Source of the DNA: Rhizobium sp. 2MFCol3.1
Lineage (GTDB): Bacteria; Pseudomonadota; Alphaproteobacteria; Rhizobiales; Rhizobiaceae
Length of the DNA stretch: 64,000 nucleotides
Assembly (NCBI RefSeq): GCF_000377565.1
Contig: NZ_KB898357.1
Span: forward strand, 354,639-418,638
Reading direction: 5' to 3'
The notes beneath the pieces were generated by a model. It searched no databases and was not told the DNA's origin. It worked only from the letters and a program-made list of their open reading frames with translations. Made by a program: the position numbers and the translations under genes. Each line of letters begins with the position of its first letter. Positions within the stretch are counted from its first letter, which is position 1. Shown one piece after another: positions 17,671-26,432 of this stretch.

Positions 17671-18180
17671 CTAGCGCGTCGCGCGTTCCATCACGATATC
17701 CCTCTGCACATCCTCACCCACTGTGAACGTCGTGCTGCCGACCGGCACGAAGCCGACCTTGTTGTAGAAGGCGATGGCGCGGGCGTTCTTTTCGTAGACC
17801 GTCAATTGCAGGCGCTTCACGCCGCGCGCCGCACATTCCGAGACAACAGCGTCGAGCAGGCGGTTGGCGAGGCCTTGGCCGCGCCAGGCGGCGTCGATGT
17901 AGATGCGGCTGAGCAGGCTGGCATCGGACGGGGATGGCGAGACGACGAGATAGGCGTAGCCGGCAAGCATGTCGCCGTCCGTGGCCAGAAAGACGGCGGC
18001 GCCAGCGTCGGCGATCTCGGCGGCCTGGATGTCCGGCCTAAATGCCTTGGTAACGTAGGCCTCGAGATCGGCGGGCGGCGTATCGTCGCCATAGGTGGCG
18101 CGGAACAGGCGGGCGGCGAAATGGCTGAGTGCCGCCGCATCCGCCGCTTCGGCGCGCCTGATCTCGATCGATGCCGTCAT
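17671..18180 (-). CDS. GNAT-family N-acetyltransferase
   Basis: A 169-residue acetyltransferase of the GNAT fold. The acetyl-CoA loop is WRGQGLANRLLDAV, preceded by the beta-4 strand segment LLSRIYID and followed by LQLTVYEKNARAIAFYNKVGFV, a strong GNAT motif B. The substrate is unknown. It is convergent with the EamA gene (9 bp between stops) and lies 15 bp downstream of the ureidoglycine aminohydrolase gene on the same strand, so the two are probably co-transcribed. Confidence 0.88.
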   Translation of the reverse strand: MTASIEIRRAEAADAAALSHFAARLFRATYGDDTPPADLEAYVTKAFRPDIQAAEIADAGAAVFLATDGDMLAGYAYLVVSPSPSDASLLSRIYIDAAWRGQGLANRLLDAVVSECAARGVKRLQLTVYEKNARAIAFYNKVGFVPVGSTTFTVGEDVQRDIVMERATR

Positions 18181-18195
18181 CGACGCTGCCTCCGC

Positions 18196-19014
18196 TTAGA
18201 ACAGCGGCATGTGCCGGTTGACGTCCTTGTAGAGCAGATAGCGGAAGCGGCCGGGGCCGCCGGCATAGCAGGCCTGCGGGCAGAAGGCGCGCAGCCACAT
18301 GTAATCGCCGGCCTCGACCTCGACCCAATCCTTGTTGAGCCTATACACCGCCCTGCCCTCGAGCACGTAGAGACCGTGCTCCATGACGTGGGTTTCCATG
18401 AAGGGGATGACGCCGCCGGGCTCGAGCGTGACGATGGTCACATGCATGTCGTAGCGCAGGTCGGACGGGTCGATGAAGCGGGTGGTCGCCCAGACGTCGT
18501 CGGTATCGGGCATCGACTGCGGCGGGTTCTGATCCTCATGGGTGAAGAGCGCCGGTGGCGGCTCGAGGCCTTCGACCGGCTGGAAGGCCTTGCGGATCCA
18601 GTGAAACTTGGCGGCATCTGCACCCTTGTTCCAGAGCGTCCATCTCGAACCGGCAGGAAGGAAGGCGAAGGAGCCGGGGCGCAGCACGTGGGTTGCGCCC
18701 TCGTGATCGACCGTCACCTCGCCATCCACCACGAAGAGCACACCCTCGGCGCGCTTTTCCGGCTCCGGCCGGTCGCTGCCGCCGCCGGGCTGCACTTCCA
18801 TGATGTATTGCGAGAAGGTCTCGGAGAAGCCGGTCATCGGGCGCGAGATCACCCAGGCGCGCGTGCCCTGCCAATGGGGAAGATAGCTGGTGACGATATC
18901 GGTCATCACGCTGCGCGGGATGACGGCATAGGCCGTCGTGAACACCGCCTTGCTCGACAAAAGATCGGTCTGCGGCGGCAGGCCGCCCATGCTGGAATAG
19001 TAATCTCTGCTCAT
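18196..19014 (-). CDS. allE: (S)-ureidoglycine aminohydrolase
   Basis: A 272-residue bicupin that releases ammonia from (S)-ureidoglycine during allantoin breakdown. The amino terminus MSRDYYSSMGGLPPQTDLLS and the carboxyl-cupin metal-site region VIPFMETHVMEHGLYVLEGRAVYRL are typical of AllE/YlbA proteins. The start at 19014 is chosen by family length; an ATG at 19029 is possible. No other ureide genes lie nearby, so the rest of purine degradation must be elsewhere. It forms a short transcription unit with the downstream acetyltransferase. Confidence 0.9.
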   Translation of the reverse strand: MSRDYYSSMGGLPPQTDLLSSKAVFTTAYAVIPRSVMTDIVTSYLPHWQGTRAWVISRPMTGFSETFSQYIMEVQPGGGSDRPEPEKRAEGVLFVVDGEVTVDHEGATHVLRPGSFAFLPAGSRWTLWNKGADAAKFHWIRKAFQPVEGLEPPPALFTHEDQNPPQSMPDTDDVWATTRFIDPSDLRYDMHVTIVTLEPGGVIPFMETHVMEHGLYVLEGRAVYRLNKDWVEVEAGDYMWLRAFCPQACYAGGPGRFRYLLYKDVNRHMPLF

Positions 19015-19473
19015 CGGTCCGCTTCTCATGACATTTGTGACATCAAGCTTTAAGCGCGCAGTCCGGGCGAGGCAATATGCGGATTGGCGGAAGAGCTTTT
19101 CCGCACCATGCCGGCGACTTCGTCGCATGCGGTTGTTTTCGAGCGGGGGGCAAGATGAGGCGTGGGTCTCTCGATGCCACCACAAAGTTGATTGATTCAA
19201 CCTTAAGCAATCAAAAATTGAATTTAACTAGCTTTTAGCGGTAGTTTCTGGCCCTGCGAAGGGTGTAATTTCAAAACCCGTTTTCTCAAGATATCTGTGG
19301 CAGCAGGGCGTTTTTGTGGGCGTCGGCAGTGGGAGATGCCGACGGACGGTTCTTCTTTGTGTTTGCAAACGGCGCCTCTCCAAGGCCCTGCCACCCGGCG
19401 GGCAATGGGGCTGGTTCCGGTCGGCCCGAGCATCGCGTGGATTAGGCAAACTATAGCGAGGAAGATACGGCTC
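19015..19473. other. 459-bp intergenic region with an AT-rich inverted repeat
   Basis: I see no credible gene here. The centre is AT-rich, with TTGATT (19192-19197) and AATCAA (19209-19214) as an inverted repeat separated by 11 bp, followed by TTGAATTTAACTAG. This is a reasonable place for the divergent promoters of allE and the deacetylase-like gene. An open frame extends upstream of 19474 to 19297 but has no protein-like features. Confidence 0.4.
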
Positions 19474-21657
19474 GTGAAGAAAATCATAGGGACTGTCGCG
19501 CTTCTCCTACTCATCGCGGCCGCCGCGATGAGTGTCTCCTCATTGTCGAAATTGTCGAAGAAGGAACCCCAGGTCGCTTCGACCTTCCCCCTTCCGGGTT
19601 CGGTCAACGTTCCCGGCGTGCGCATCCAGATCGGCTTCAGCCAACCCTTCGACCCCGGCGCGATGGTGCTCGACGTATCGGCCCGCAAACCCGATGGCTC
19701 GAAGACGGATATCGCCGGCTCCGTGGAGGTAAACGAGCAGCGCACCGCCGCGATCTTCCGCAGCTATCGGCCGCTGCCTGAAGGCGACATCCAGGTGCGC
19801 GGTTCGCTGCAAGGCAAAACCATGCATGACTGGGCGTTCTCGGTCTTGGAAAAGGCGCCGCTCGACCAGGGCCGTGGCGGGCCGATCCTGCTCGTGCTTG
19901 GCGAGGATGCGCCCTTCGGGTCCTATCTTTCCGAAATCATGCGGGCCGAGGGCTTTACCAATTTCGTGACGATCGGCGGCTCCTCGCTGCAGTCGACCGC
20001 CCTTGGCGAGCACCGGCTGGTGATCACCGCAGGCACGATACCGGCTGCGTCGGCATCGGCGCTTGAGACCTGGGTCAATGGTGGCGGGCATCTGATCTCG
20101 ATCCGGCCCTCCGCCGAGCTCGCGGATCTCGCGGGGCTGCGGATGACAGGTGCGCCGTTTTCCGAGGGGGAACTGGCGATCGACACGCAGCAGGCGCCCG
20201 GACGGGGGCTTGTGGCCGATCTCCGGTTCCATGGTCCCGCGCAGCGTTACATCGCGGGCCCCAATACCAGGACGCTCGCCACGCTTTCTAGCCACGCCGA
20301 CAAGAGCCCGATGCCGGCCCTGACGCTGCGACGCGTCGGCAACGCGGGCGGCGAAGTCGCCGCATTCGCCTTCGACCTGCCGCAGTCGGTCGTTCTCACC
20401 CGCCAGGGAAATCCGCAATGGGCGGGACAGGAGCGCGACGGGCTTGCGCCGATACGGCCGAACGATCTCTTCTACGGCCAATCCGCCACCGACCCGCAGC
20501 CCGACTTCATCGACATATCGCGCGTACACATCCCGCAAGCCGACGAACAGATGCGATTGTTGACGAACCTGATCGAACATTTGCAGAGCGACGGCGCGCC
20601 CATCCCGCGCTTCTGGTATTTCCCCAAGCGCCACAAGGCGGTACTCGTCATGGCCGCCGACGATCACGGAACCGAACGCGGGACGCGCGATTCCTTCGAG
20701 CGCATGCTCTCGCTCGACGACAAGACTTGCGACGTCTCGAAATGGGAGTGCGCACGAGCCACCTCCTGGCTCTACGCCGATTCAGGGCTGACCGCGCATG
20801 CGGCCAAGGACTATGCGGCGGCGGGCTTCGATCTCGGCTCGCATGCCAGCACCTATTGCCAGAACTGGTCCAGGGCCTCTCTCGACCTTGCCTTCGCCCA
20901 CGACATCCTGCGCTTCCGCGCCGCCTATCCCGATGTTCCGGTGCAGGAGGCGAGCCGGCTGCATTGCATCGTGTGGAGCGACTACAGCTCCCAGGCCAAG
21001 ATCGGCCGGGACTGGGGCATTCGCTTCGACATGAACTACTATTACTGGCCGAGGGCCTGGGTGGACGGCCGCACCGGCTTCATGACCGGATCGGGCATTC
21101 CGATGCGGTTCAGCAGCGAGAAGGGCGAGCTGATCAATGTCTATCAGCAGGAGACCCATCTCGTGGACGAGATTTTCGGCAATGATCGCGCCGCGGTCGA
21201 GGGGCTTATCCAGCGAGCGCTCGGGCCGGAACAGTTCTTCGGCGCCTTCGGCACGCATTACGACTTCCACAACGAATTCGACAAGATGCTGATGGAACTG
21301 GCGCGAAAATACCAGGTCCCCATGGTCTCGGCGCGGCAGATGCTGGACTGGATGGACGGACGGTCGCGGACCGACGTTCTCAATCAATTGTGGGACGGCG
21401 AAGGCCTCTCCTTCACGATCGTCGGCGATCCGCGAACGCATGGCATGCTGACCGCGATGCTTCCGTCATCAACGGACCGGGGGCGGCTCCTGGAGCTTAC
21501 CCACAATGGTGCGCCGATGCCGATCGAAACAGCCGTCATCAAAGGTGTGGAATACGCCCTCTTCCCCGGAACGGACGGAACCTATCGCGCAAGCTACGGC
21601 AACAGTGTCGCCGACAATATGGCGCCGGATGCTCGGCCCGAGCAGGCCACGCCGTAA
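19474..21657 (+). CDS. Membrane-anchored deacetylase-like protein, function unknown
   Basis: A 727-residue protein beginning at a GTG with VKKIIGTVALLLLIAAAAMSV, a single amino-terminal membrane anchor or uncleaved signal. Residues about 35-125 look like an Ig-like/beta domain (IQIGFSQPFDPGAMVLDVSA). Residues about 135-225 look like a Rossmann-like glutamine-amidotransferase-type domain (ILLVLGEDAPFGSYLSEIM, then LVITAGTIP). The carboxyl half resembles a NodB-type polysaccharide deacetylase fold: AVLVMAADDHGTERGT carries paired aspartates where the metal site begins, GFDLGSHAST may supply a histidine, and FGTHYDFH lies further on. The product probably faces the periplasm. The exact substrate is unknown and no polysaccharide genes are adjacent. 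Confidence 0.7.
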   Translation: MKKIIGTVALLLLIAAAAMSVSSLSKLSKKEPQVASTFPLPGSVNVPGVRIQIGFSQPFDPGAMVLDVSARKPDGSKTDIAGSVEVNEQRTAAIFRSYRPLPEGDIQVRGSLQGKTMHDWAFSVLEKAPLDQGRGGPILLVLGEDAPFGSYLSEIMRAEGFTNFVTIGGSSLQSTALGEHRLVITAGTIPAASASALETWVNGGGHLISIRPSAELADLAGLRMTGAPFSEGELAIDTQQAPGRGLVADLRFHGPAQRYIAGPNTRTLATLSSHADKSPMPALTLRRVGNAGGEVAAFAFDLPQSVVLTRQGNPQWAGQERDGLAPIRPNDLFYGQSATDPQPDFIDISRVHIPQADEQMRLLTNLIEHLQSDGAPIPRFWYFPKRHKAVLVMAADDHGTERGTRDSFERMLSLDDKTCDVSKWECARATSWLYADSGLTAHAAKDYAAAGFDLGSHASTYCQNWSRASLDLAFAHDILRFRAAYPDVPVQEASRLHCIVWSDYSSQAKIGRDWGIRFDMNYYYWPRAWVDGRTGFMTGSGIPMRFSSEKGELINVYQQETHLVDEIFGNDRAAVEGLIQRALGPEQFFGAFGTHYDFHNEFDKMLMELARKYQVPMVSARQMLDWMDGRSRTDVLNQLWDGEGLSFTIVGDPRTHGMLTAMLPSSTDRGRLLELTHNGAPMPIETAVIKGVEYALFPGTDGTYRASYGNSVADNMAPDARPEQATP

Positions 21658-21775
21658 GAACCGGATCCAGACAGGCTGAGGCGGGCGGACGGCGAAGCTG
21701 TCAGTTGCGATAGGGCGATGTATTCGGAAAAATTCGGGATCGGGTGGAAAATCCTGCAATGCCTGGATTTTCAGC

Positions 21776-21852
21776 TGGTCGGAGTGAGAGGATTCGAACC
21801 TCCGACCCCCACGTCCCGAACGTGGTGCGCTACCAGACTGCGCTACACTCCG
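21776..21852 (-). tRNA. tRNA-Pro (CGG anticodon)
   Basis: A 77-nt tRNA on the complementary strand. The acceptor stem CGGAGTG pairs with CACTCCG, the anticodon stem-loop is CCACG-TTCGGGA-CGTGG giving anticodon CGG, and the T-loop is GGTTCGAATCC. The CCA end is encoded. A promoter lies just upstream (21867-21895). Confidence 0.96.
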
Positions 21853-21866
21853 TGACCAGCGGCGCC

Positions 21867-21895
21867 TCTATAGACCGGCCCAACGGCTTGCGCAA
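21867..21895 (-). promoter_or_regulatory. Promoter of tRNA-Pro
   Basis: On the complementary strand TTGCGC (21890-21895) and TATAGA (21867-21872) are separated by 17 bp and lie 15 bp upstream of the tRNA 5' end, the spacing expected for a sigma-70-type promoter. Confidence 0.65.
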
Positions 21896-22121
21896 GCACC
21901 AAAATCCAAAGCAGGTTGCATTTTTATGACGGCGGCGGCGGGAAGCGCGCCCGGGCTTGCGCGAGAGCAAAAAGCCACACCCGCCGCAAATTTTGCAATC
22001 GCGAAAAAGAGCTGATTTTCTTTTGCCGGGTTCCGCGCTAAAGCGCTGTCAGGACAGGCTGAAACGCTGCAGGGGCAGTGATTCCCGCCGCCGAATGCGC
22101 GACAAATCCAGGGACGACATC

Positions 22122-22538
22122 ATGAAACTCCGCACTTTCGCAGCCGCAGCGCTGGCCATCGCCTTGGCCGGCTGCACGACCATCCCAACGGCCGCCGATC
22201 CGATCTCCAGCCGCTGGGTCGGCCAGTCCGCCGGCAAGTTCTTCGCAGCCTACGGCCCGCCGCTTACCGATGCCGACAATGGCGGCGGCAACGTATACAC
22301 CTGGCAGGGCGGCTACAAGACCGTAACCGTTCCGGCGAAATATGCCGATGGCACTGAGGGCAAGCGCGGTAAGCAGATCTCGCCCGCCCGCAAGCAGTAC
22401 CTGCGCTGCAAGGTTACCATTACCACCAGCTCGGACTACACGATCCGCAGCATCAAGGTTGCCGGCGACATCCCCGGCGTAAACGGCCCCTCCTACTGCG
22501 CCGAATTCCTGGCGCCTGCCCAGCCGGCCACGCAGTAA
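22122..22538 (+). CDS. Small lipoprotein of unknown function
   Basis: A 138-residue protein with a lipoprotein signal: MKLRTFAAAALAIALAGC, the cysteine at position 18 being the lipidation site (LAGC). The mature part has the SRWVGQSAGKFFAAYGPPL segment and a TWQGGYKTV motif, a pattern I recognise from small proteobacterial outer-membrane lipoproteins of unknown role. Two further cysteines (in YLRCKV and SYCAEF) could form a disulfide. AGGGA upstream supports the ATG at 22122. A terminator follows the stop. Confidence 0.82.
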   Translation: MKLRTFAAAALAIALAGCTTIPTAADPISSRWVGQSAGKFFAAYGPPLTDADNGGGNVYTWQGGYKTVTVPAKYADGTEGKRGKQISPARKQYLRCKVTITTSSDYTIRSIKVAGDIPGVNGPSYCAEFLAPAQPATQ

Positions 22539-22562
22539 GGCGCAGCCACGGCAAGAGATATG

Positions 22563-22591
22563 AAAGGCGGGACGCAGGTTCCGCCTTTTTT
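22563..22591 (+). terminator. Rho-independent terminator
   Basis: AAAGGCGG (22563-22570) pairs with CCGCCTTT (22581-22588), and the T-run continues to 22591. It ends the lipoprotein transcript 24 bp after its stop. Confidence 0.88.
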
Positions 22592-22679
22592 GTTGTGGGG
22601 CACAGGTGTCACCACGGCAAAGCGTACGTGTTTGAAGCGCGATCGCGTTCAGAGATTTATTGGATGAGAAGGATAGCAG

Positions 22680-22754
22680 TGGCTGGGGCGCCAGGATTCG
22701 AACCTGGGAATGCCGGTACCAAAAACCGGTGCCTTACCGCTTGGCGACGCCCCA
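22680..22754 (-). tRNA. tRNA-Gln (TTG anticodon)
   Basis: A 75-nt tRNA on the complementary strand. The acceptor arms TGGGGCG/CGCCCCA pair, the anticodon stem-loop CCGGT-TTTTGGT-ACCGG gives anticodon TTG, the T-arm contains GGTTCGAATCC and the CCA end is encoded. No clear -35/-10 pair was seen upstream. Confidence 0.95.
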
Positions 22755-22941
22755 CCAGAGACTGGCAGCGAGAAACGCTTGCCAATTGCGTCGCCTGATT
22801 AGCAAAGGTCCGTGAACGTCACAATCATTAAGTTTCAGGGCGAGCATATTTCTGTGCGGTGTTTTCCATGCGCTCTTTTTTGTACGCTTTGGCGGACGGC
22901 ATGCTAGGTCTCTTCTCAGACCATACCGCTTCGGAGTGACA

Positions 22942-23238
22942 ATGAGCCAGTATCGTGCCCGCCCGCCTGCCCTTGCCACGCTTCTCCTCGACGATGCCGT
23001 CGTCAAGATCACCCGTTGGGACTTCGAGCCCGGCGCCGATACCGGCGTGCATACGCATGGCATGGGCTATGTCGTGGTGCCGATGACGGACTGCCAGTTT
23101 CTGATCGAGGAGAATGGCGATAGCCGGCGGGTGGATATCGCGGCGGGTGCCGCCTATCGGCGCGATGCGGGCACCGAACACAATGTCGTCAATGCCGGCG
23201 ACAAGCCGATGTCGTTCATCGAGATCGAGTACAAGTAG
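22942..23238 (+). CDS. Small cupin-fold protein
   Basis: A 98-residue single-domain cupin. The metal-binding motif 1 is visible as GVHTHGMGYVVVPMTDCQF (His-X-His with the following glutamate replaced by a valine-rich strand), and motif 2 as GTEHNVVNAGDKP. It could bind a metal and a small ligand, but no activity can be assigned. The ATG at 22942 has CGGAG six bases upstream. It precedes the metallo-hydrolase at 23281 by 42 bp and may be co-transcribed with it. Confidence 0.8.
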   Translation: MSQYRARPPALATLLLDDAVVKITRWDFEPGADTGVHTHGMGYVVVPMTDCQFLIEENGDSRRVDIAAGAAYRRDAGTEHNVVNAGDKPMSFIEIEYK

Positions 23239-23280
23239 GTCGTTACAGGACACGACCGGGTGGACGACCGCAGGAACGAC

Positions 23281-24198
23281 ATGGCCAATCCAGACTTCAA
23301 TCGCGCCTTCGAGCCCGCCTACGGCCAGGCCGTGCCGGTAGCACCCGGTGTGCAGCGGATCACGGTCAACAATCCGAGCGCGTTCACCTTTCACGGCACC
23401 AACAGCTATATCGTCGGCGATCGCTCCGTCGCGGTGATCGATCCCGGCCCGGATGATGACGCGCATTTTTCGGCGCTGATGGCAGCGCTTAAGGGGCGCG
23501 AGGTCACGCATATCCTCGTTTCCCATACGCATCGCGACCACTCGCCGCTCTCGCGCCGGCTCAAGGAGGCGACGGGGGCTATCGTCGTCGCCGAGGGGCC
23601 GCACCGGGCGGCGCGGCCGCTGCATGCGGGGGAGACCAATCCCTTCGCCGAGAGCTCTGACATGGCCTTTCGCCCCGATATCGCGCTTGCCGATGGCGAT
23701 GCGATCGAGGGCGATGGCTGGCGGCTCACGGGCGTGCATACGCCTGGGCATGCGGCCAACCACATGTCATTCGCGCTTGAAGACACGGGCATCCTGTTTT
23801 CGGCCGATCATGTCATGGCCTGGGCGACCTCGATCGTCGCGCCGCCGGATGGCTCGATGGCCGACTATATGGCCTCACTCGACAAGCTGATCGCAAGGCG
23901 CGACCGGCTGCTTCTGCCCGGCCATGGCGGCCCGGTGCGCAAGCCGATCTCCTTCATGCGGGCGCTGAAGACGCACAGGCGCATGCGCGAGCGCGCAGTG
24001 CTGGGGCGGATCAGGGCCGGCGACACGAATATCCCCGACATGGTGAAGGTGATCTACCGCGACACCGATCCCAGGCTGCACGGCGCGGCCGCGCTCTCCG
24101 TGCTGGCGCATATCGAGGATCTGATCGAGCGCGGCGAGATCGAGACCGATGGGCCGCCGGCGCTTCTGGGGTCGTATCGGATGGCCGGGAGAGGATGA
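23281..24198 (+). CDS. Metallo-beta-lactamase-fold hydrolase
   Basis: A 305-residue hydrolase with the two-zinc site of the MBL fold: SHTHRDHSP (HxHxDH), TPGHAANHMSF, FSADHVM and LPGHGGP. A carboxyl-terminal winged-helix-like part (AALSVLAHIEDLIERGEIE) is typical of the LACTB2/RNase-like subgroup, so the substrate may be a thioester, a lactone or an RNA. The start at 23281 has AGGAA upstream; a GTG at 23260 is less likely. It heads a compact group with the DCC and DUF4166 genes. Confidence 0.88.
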   Translation: MANPDFNRAFEPAYGQAVPVAPGVQRITVNNPSAFTFHGTNSYIVGDRSVAVIDPGPDDDAHFSALMAALKGREVTHILVSHTHRDHSPLSRRLKEATGAIVVAEGPHRAARPLHAGETNPFAESSDMAFRPDIALADGDAIEGDGWRLTGVHTPGHAANHMSFALEDTGILFSADHVMAWATSIVAPPDGSMADYMASLDKLIARRDRLLLPGHGGPVRKPISFMRALKTHRRMRERAVLGRIRAGDTNIPDMVKVIYRDTDPRLHGAAALSVLAHIEDLIERGEIETDGPPALLGSYRMAGRG

Positions 24199-24202
24199 GA
24201 CG

Positions 24203-24652
24203 ATGCGGGCGGACTACAGCTATCGAAACGATGCGGCCGTTCCCGATTTCCCCGACGACAGGCCGCTGATCGTGTTCGATGGCGAATGCGTGTTCTGCTC
24301 TGCCTGGGTGCAATTCGCGCTGAAGCACGACAAGCGCCAGCGCTACCGCTTTCTTGCCGCGCAGACGCCGCTCGGCGAGGCGCTCTACCGGCATTATGGG
24401 CTCAACGAGCGCGACTACGAGACCAATATCCTGATCGAAGACGGGCGGGCCTTCTTCAAGTCGGACGGCTCGATCCGGATGGTGGCGGGGCTCGGCGCGC
24501 CGTGGTCGGCTGTGAGGATATTCCGGCTTTTGCCGCGAAAGCTCGCAGATCGGCTCTACGAATTCGTGGCGCGCAACCGGCTGAAGATTGCCGGGCGGCG
24601 GGCAAGCTGCTTCGTGCCGACCAAGGCGCAACGGGATCGCTTTCTCGGATGA
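24203..24652 (+). CDS. DCC-family (DUF393) thiol-disulfide oxidoreductase-like protein
   Basis: A 149-residue protein with the family-defining motif FDGECVFCSAW (DGxCxxC) near residue 27, the origin of the DCC name, followed by FLAAQTPLGEALYRHYGL and a basic carboxyl half. The CxxC suggests redox activity, but no substrate is established for the family. It starts 4 bp after the MBL hydrolase stop and its own stop overlaps the next start in ATGA, so the three genes are an operon. Confidence 0.88.
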   Translation: MRADYSYRNDAAVPDFPDDRPLIVFDGECVFCSAWVQFALKHDKRQRYRFLAAQTPLGEALYRHYGLNERDYETNILIEDGRAFFKSDGSIRMVAGLGAPWSAVRIFRLLPRKLADRLYEFVARNRLKIAGRRASCFVPTKAQRDRFLG

Positions 24653-25254
24653 GCGATCGACGCGGCAACGTCCCGCCGAAGCCGGGCACCTGCCCTGCCC
24701 CGCTCTATCGCCGCCTGCTCGGCCCGGATTGGGACCGGTTGCCGCCCTGCGTCGCGGCGATGCATGATGTCTCTGATGAACTCACCGCGCGCGGGCGCGC
24801 CGATATCGAGCGCGGTCGCGGGTGGCTTGCCCAGTTCGCCGCCACGCTTGCGGGCTTCCCGAAGGCAGCGGCGGAGACGGATGTCGAGGTCCATTTTCTG
24901 GCGCGGGATGGCATGGAGGTCTGGACGCGGCGTTTCGGGGGCAAGGTGTTTCGCAGTGTTCAGATGGCGGGCGGAAACGCCGGCGCTCCGCTGCTGGCGG
25001 AGGATCTCGGGCCGTTCCGGATATTGATGGCGCTTGTCGTTGCGGATGGACGGCTGCTGCTGCAGGTGCGCGGCTGGCGGTTTCTGGGGCTGCCCATGCC
25101 GATGGCCCTGGCACCGGGCGGCACGGTGCATGAGGAGGAACGCGACGGGCGGTTCCGGTTTCATGTCGAGGTCAGGGCGCCGCTGGTCGGCCTGATCGTT
25201 CGTTATCGTGGATGGCTGGTGCCGACAGCTGCACTTTCACCGGAAACCAATTAG
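24649..25254 (+). CDS. DUF4166 domain protein
   Basis: A 201-residue protein with the features of DUF4166: LYRRLLGPDWDRLPPCVAAMHD at the start, then VHFLARDGMEVWTRRFGG and LPMPMALAPGG. In other bacteria this domain is often fused to the end of a short-chain dehydrogenase-like protein or sits beside DCC genes, as here. No function is known. The ATG overlaps the previous stop by four bases, indicating translational coupling. Its stop TAG and the convergent DUF1499 gene's stop share bases. Confidence 0.82.
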   Translation: MSDRRGNVPPKPGTCPAPLYRRLLGPDWDRLPPCVAAMHDVSDELTARGRADIERGRGWLAQFAATLAGFPKAAAETDVEVHFLARDGMEVWTRRFGGKVFRSVQMAGGNAGAPLLAEDLGPFRILMALVVADGRLLLQVRGWRFLGLPMPMALAPGGTVHEEERDGRFRFHVEVRAPLVGLIVRYRGWLVPTAALSPETN

Positions 25255-26189
25255 CTGCCGGCGATGCCGAGCAGTTCGGCGTCCAGCGCCTTCAGATAGT
25301 CCTCGGCGATATCGGCGCTGAAGCCGAGGTCGGAGGGGCCGTAGCGGGAGGCGACGCGGACGTCGACGAAGGTGGTCTCGGCCTCTTCGCGCAGGCGGAT
25401 GATCACGTCGAAGCGCAGGCCGAGAACCAGCGTGCGCGTCTCGCCCTGCAGCGTCACACCATTGGCGCGGCGGATCAGCTGGGCGACGTCGTCGTCATAG
25501 GGACGCGGCGTCGGCACGGGCACGACGTCGGGGGCCTCGTCGGGCACGGCGGTGTTGTCGGCAGCTTGGTTCTGGGCTTGGGGCTGCGCCTGGGGCTTGG
25601 CCGCCGGTTTGTCTTCCGGATCGCGGGTCGGCACGCTGTCGCCTTCGGCGCGCGTGATGCGGATGCCGTTCAGCTTGGCGACCTTCTTGACGGCCTCCAG
25701 CACGCGGTCGATGGCGCCGTCGTAGCGGCGGCCGGTGAGTTCCGGATAGGCTTCCAGCTGCTTTTCGCGATCCTCAGGCGTCACCGGAACCCGCTTCAGC
25801 CAGATCTGGTCGGCGCTGGGGGTCTTCAGCCAGTCCGGCACAGAGACGGGATCGGTGGAGACGTCGTAGATGACCGGCATGGTGAGATAGCGATCCACCG
25901 CCAGTCCGCCGATGACGAGCGGCAGTGCCGCGAAGATCAGCGCCTTCAGCGCATCATGACCGCCCTCGGCGCCCGTCAGCCACAGGCTGCGCAGGCCGGC
26001 TGCGGCGAGCACGGCGGCCAGGATGCTGAAGCCGGTGGCGACAATGAGGATGAGCACGAGATAGGGCGTGGCGAGGCCGGCGAAGCGGTGGCCGATCAGC
26101 GCCGCCAGGCACAAGACCAGCGCAAAGGCCGCGAACCGCCTGGAAAAGCGGGCGGCACTGGAAATGGGGCGGTCGAAACGGATTGCCAT
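25251..26189 (-). CDS. DUF1499 membrane protein with a Gln/Pro-rich linker
   Basis: A 312-residue protein. Residues about 15-100 hold three predicted membrane helices (FAAFALVLCLAALIGHRF and others). The rest is a DUF1499 domain, recognised by IYDVSTDPVSVPDW and, at the carboxyl end, DVIIRLREEAETTFVDVRVASRYG with DLGFSADIAEDYLKALD. A low-complexity linker (KPQAQPQAQNQ and a following acidic/proline stretch) interrupts the domain at about residues 195-225. The ATG at 26189 is the likely start. Function unknown; its stop overlaps that of the convergent DUF4166 gene. Confidence 0.85.
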   Translation of the reverse strand: MAIRFDRPISSAARFSRRFAAFALVLCLAALIGHRFAGLATPYLVLILIVATGFSILAAVLAAAGLRSLWLTGAEGGHDALKALIFAALPLVIGGLAVDRYLTMPVIYDVSTDPVSVPDWLKTPSADQIWLKRVPVTPEDREKQLEAYPELTGRRYDGAIDRVLEAVKKVAKLNGIRITRAEGDSVPTRDPEDKPAAKPQAQPQAQNQAADNTAVPDEAPDVVPVPTPRPYDDDVAQLIRRANGVTLQGETRTLVLGLRFDVIIRLREEAETTFVDVRVASRYGPSDLGFSADIAEDYLKALDAELLGIAGS

Positions 26190-26432
26190 CAAACTTACCG
26201 GTTAGTCGCAAGCGGCGCGTCCCGCATGAACGCGCAAATCGCCCAAGCACTTGTTTAGTGCAAGATTCGCCTAAATTGAAACTGTTGTCTTACGCGAGCG
26301 TGTCCAATCCACGATGAACCCACGTTTTAGACCAGCAAAGCGGGCATGGCCTACGTGAGCATTTTCTGATATTGAGTTGATTTCCCGCAGTTGCAGCATG
26401 TTCATCGGTCACGAACGAACAGGAGAAGAGCA

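Noticed and set aside
21744..21929. Open frame overlapping tRNA-Pro
   Set aside because: It crosses the tRNA and has no ribosome site, so it is not a gene.
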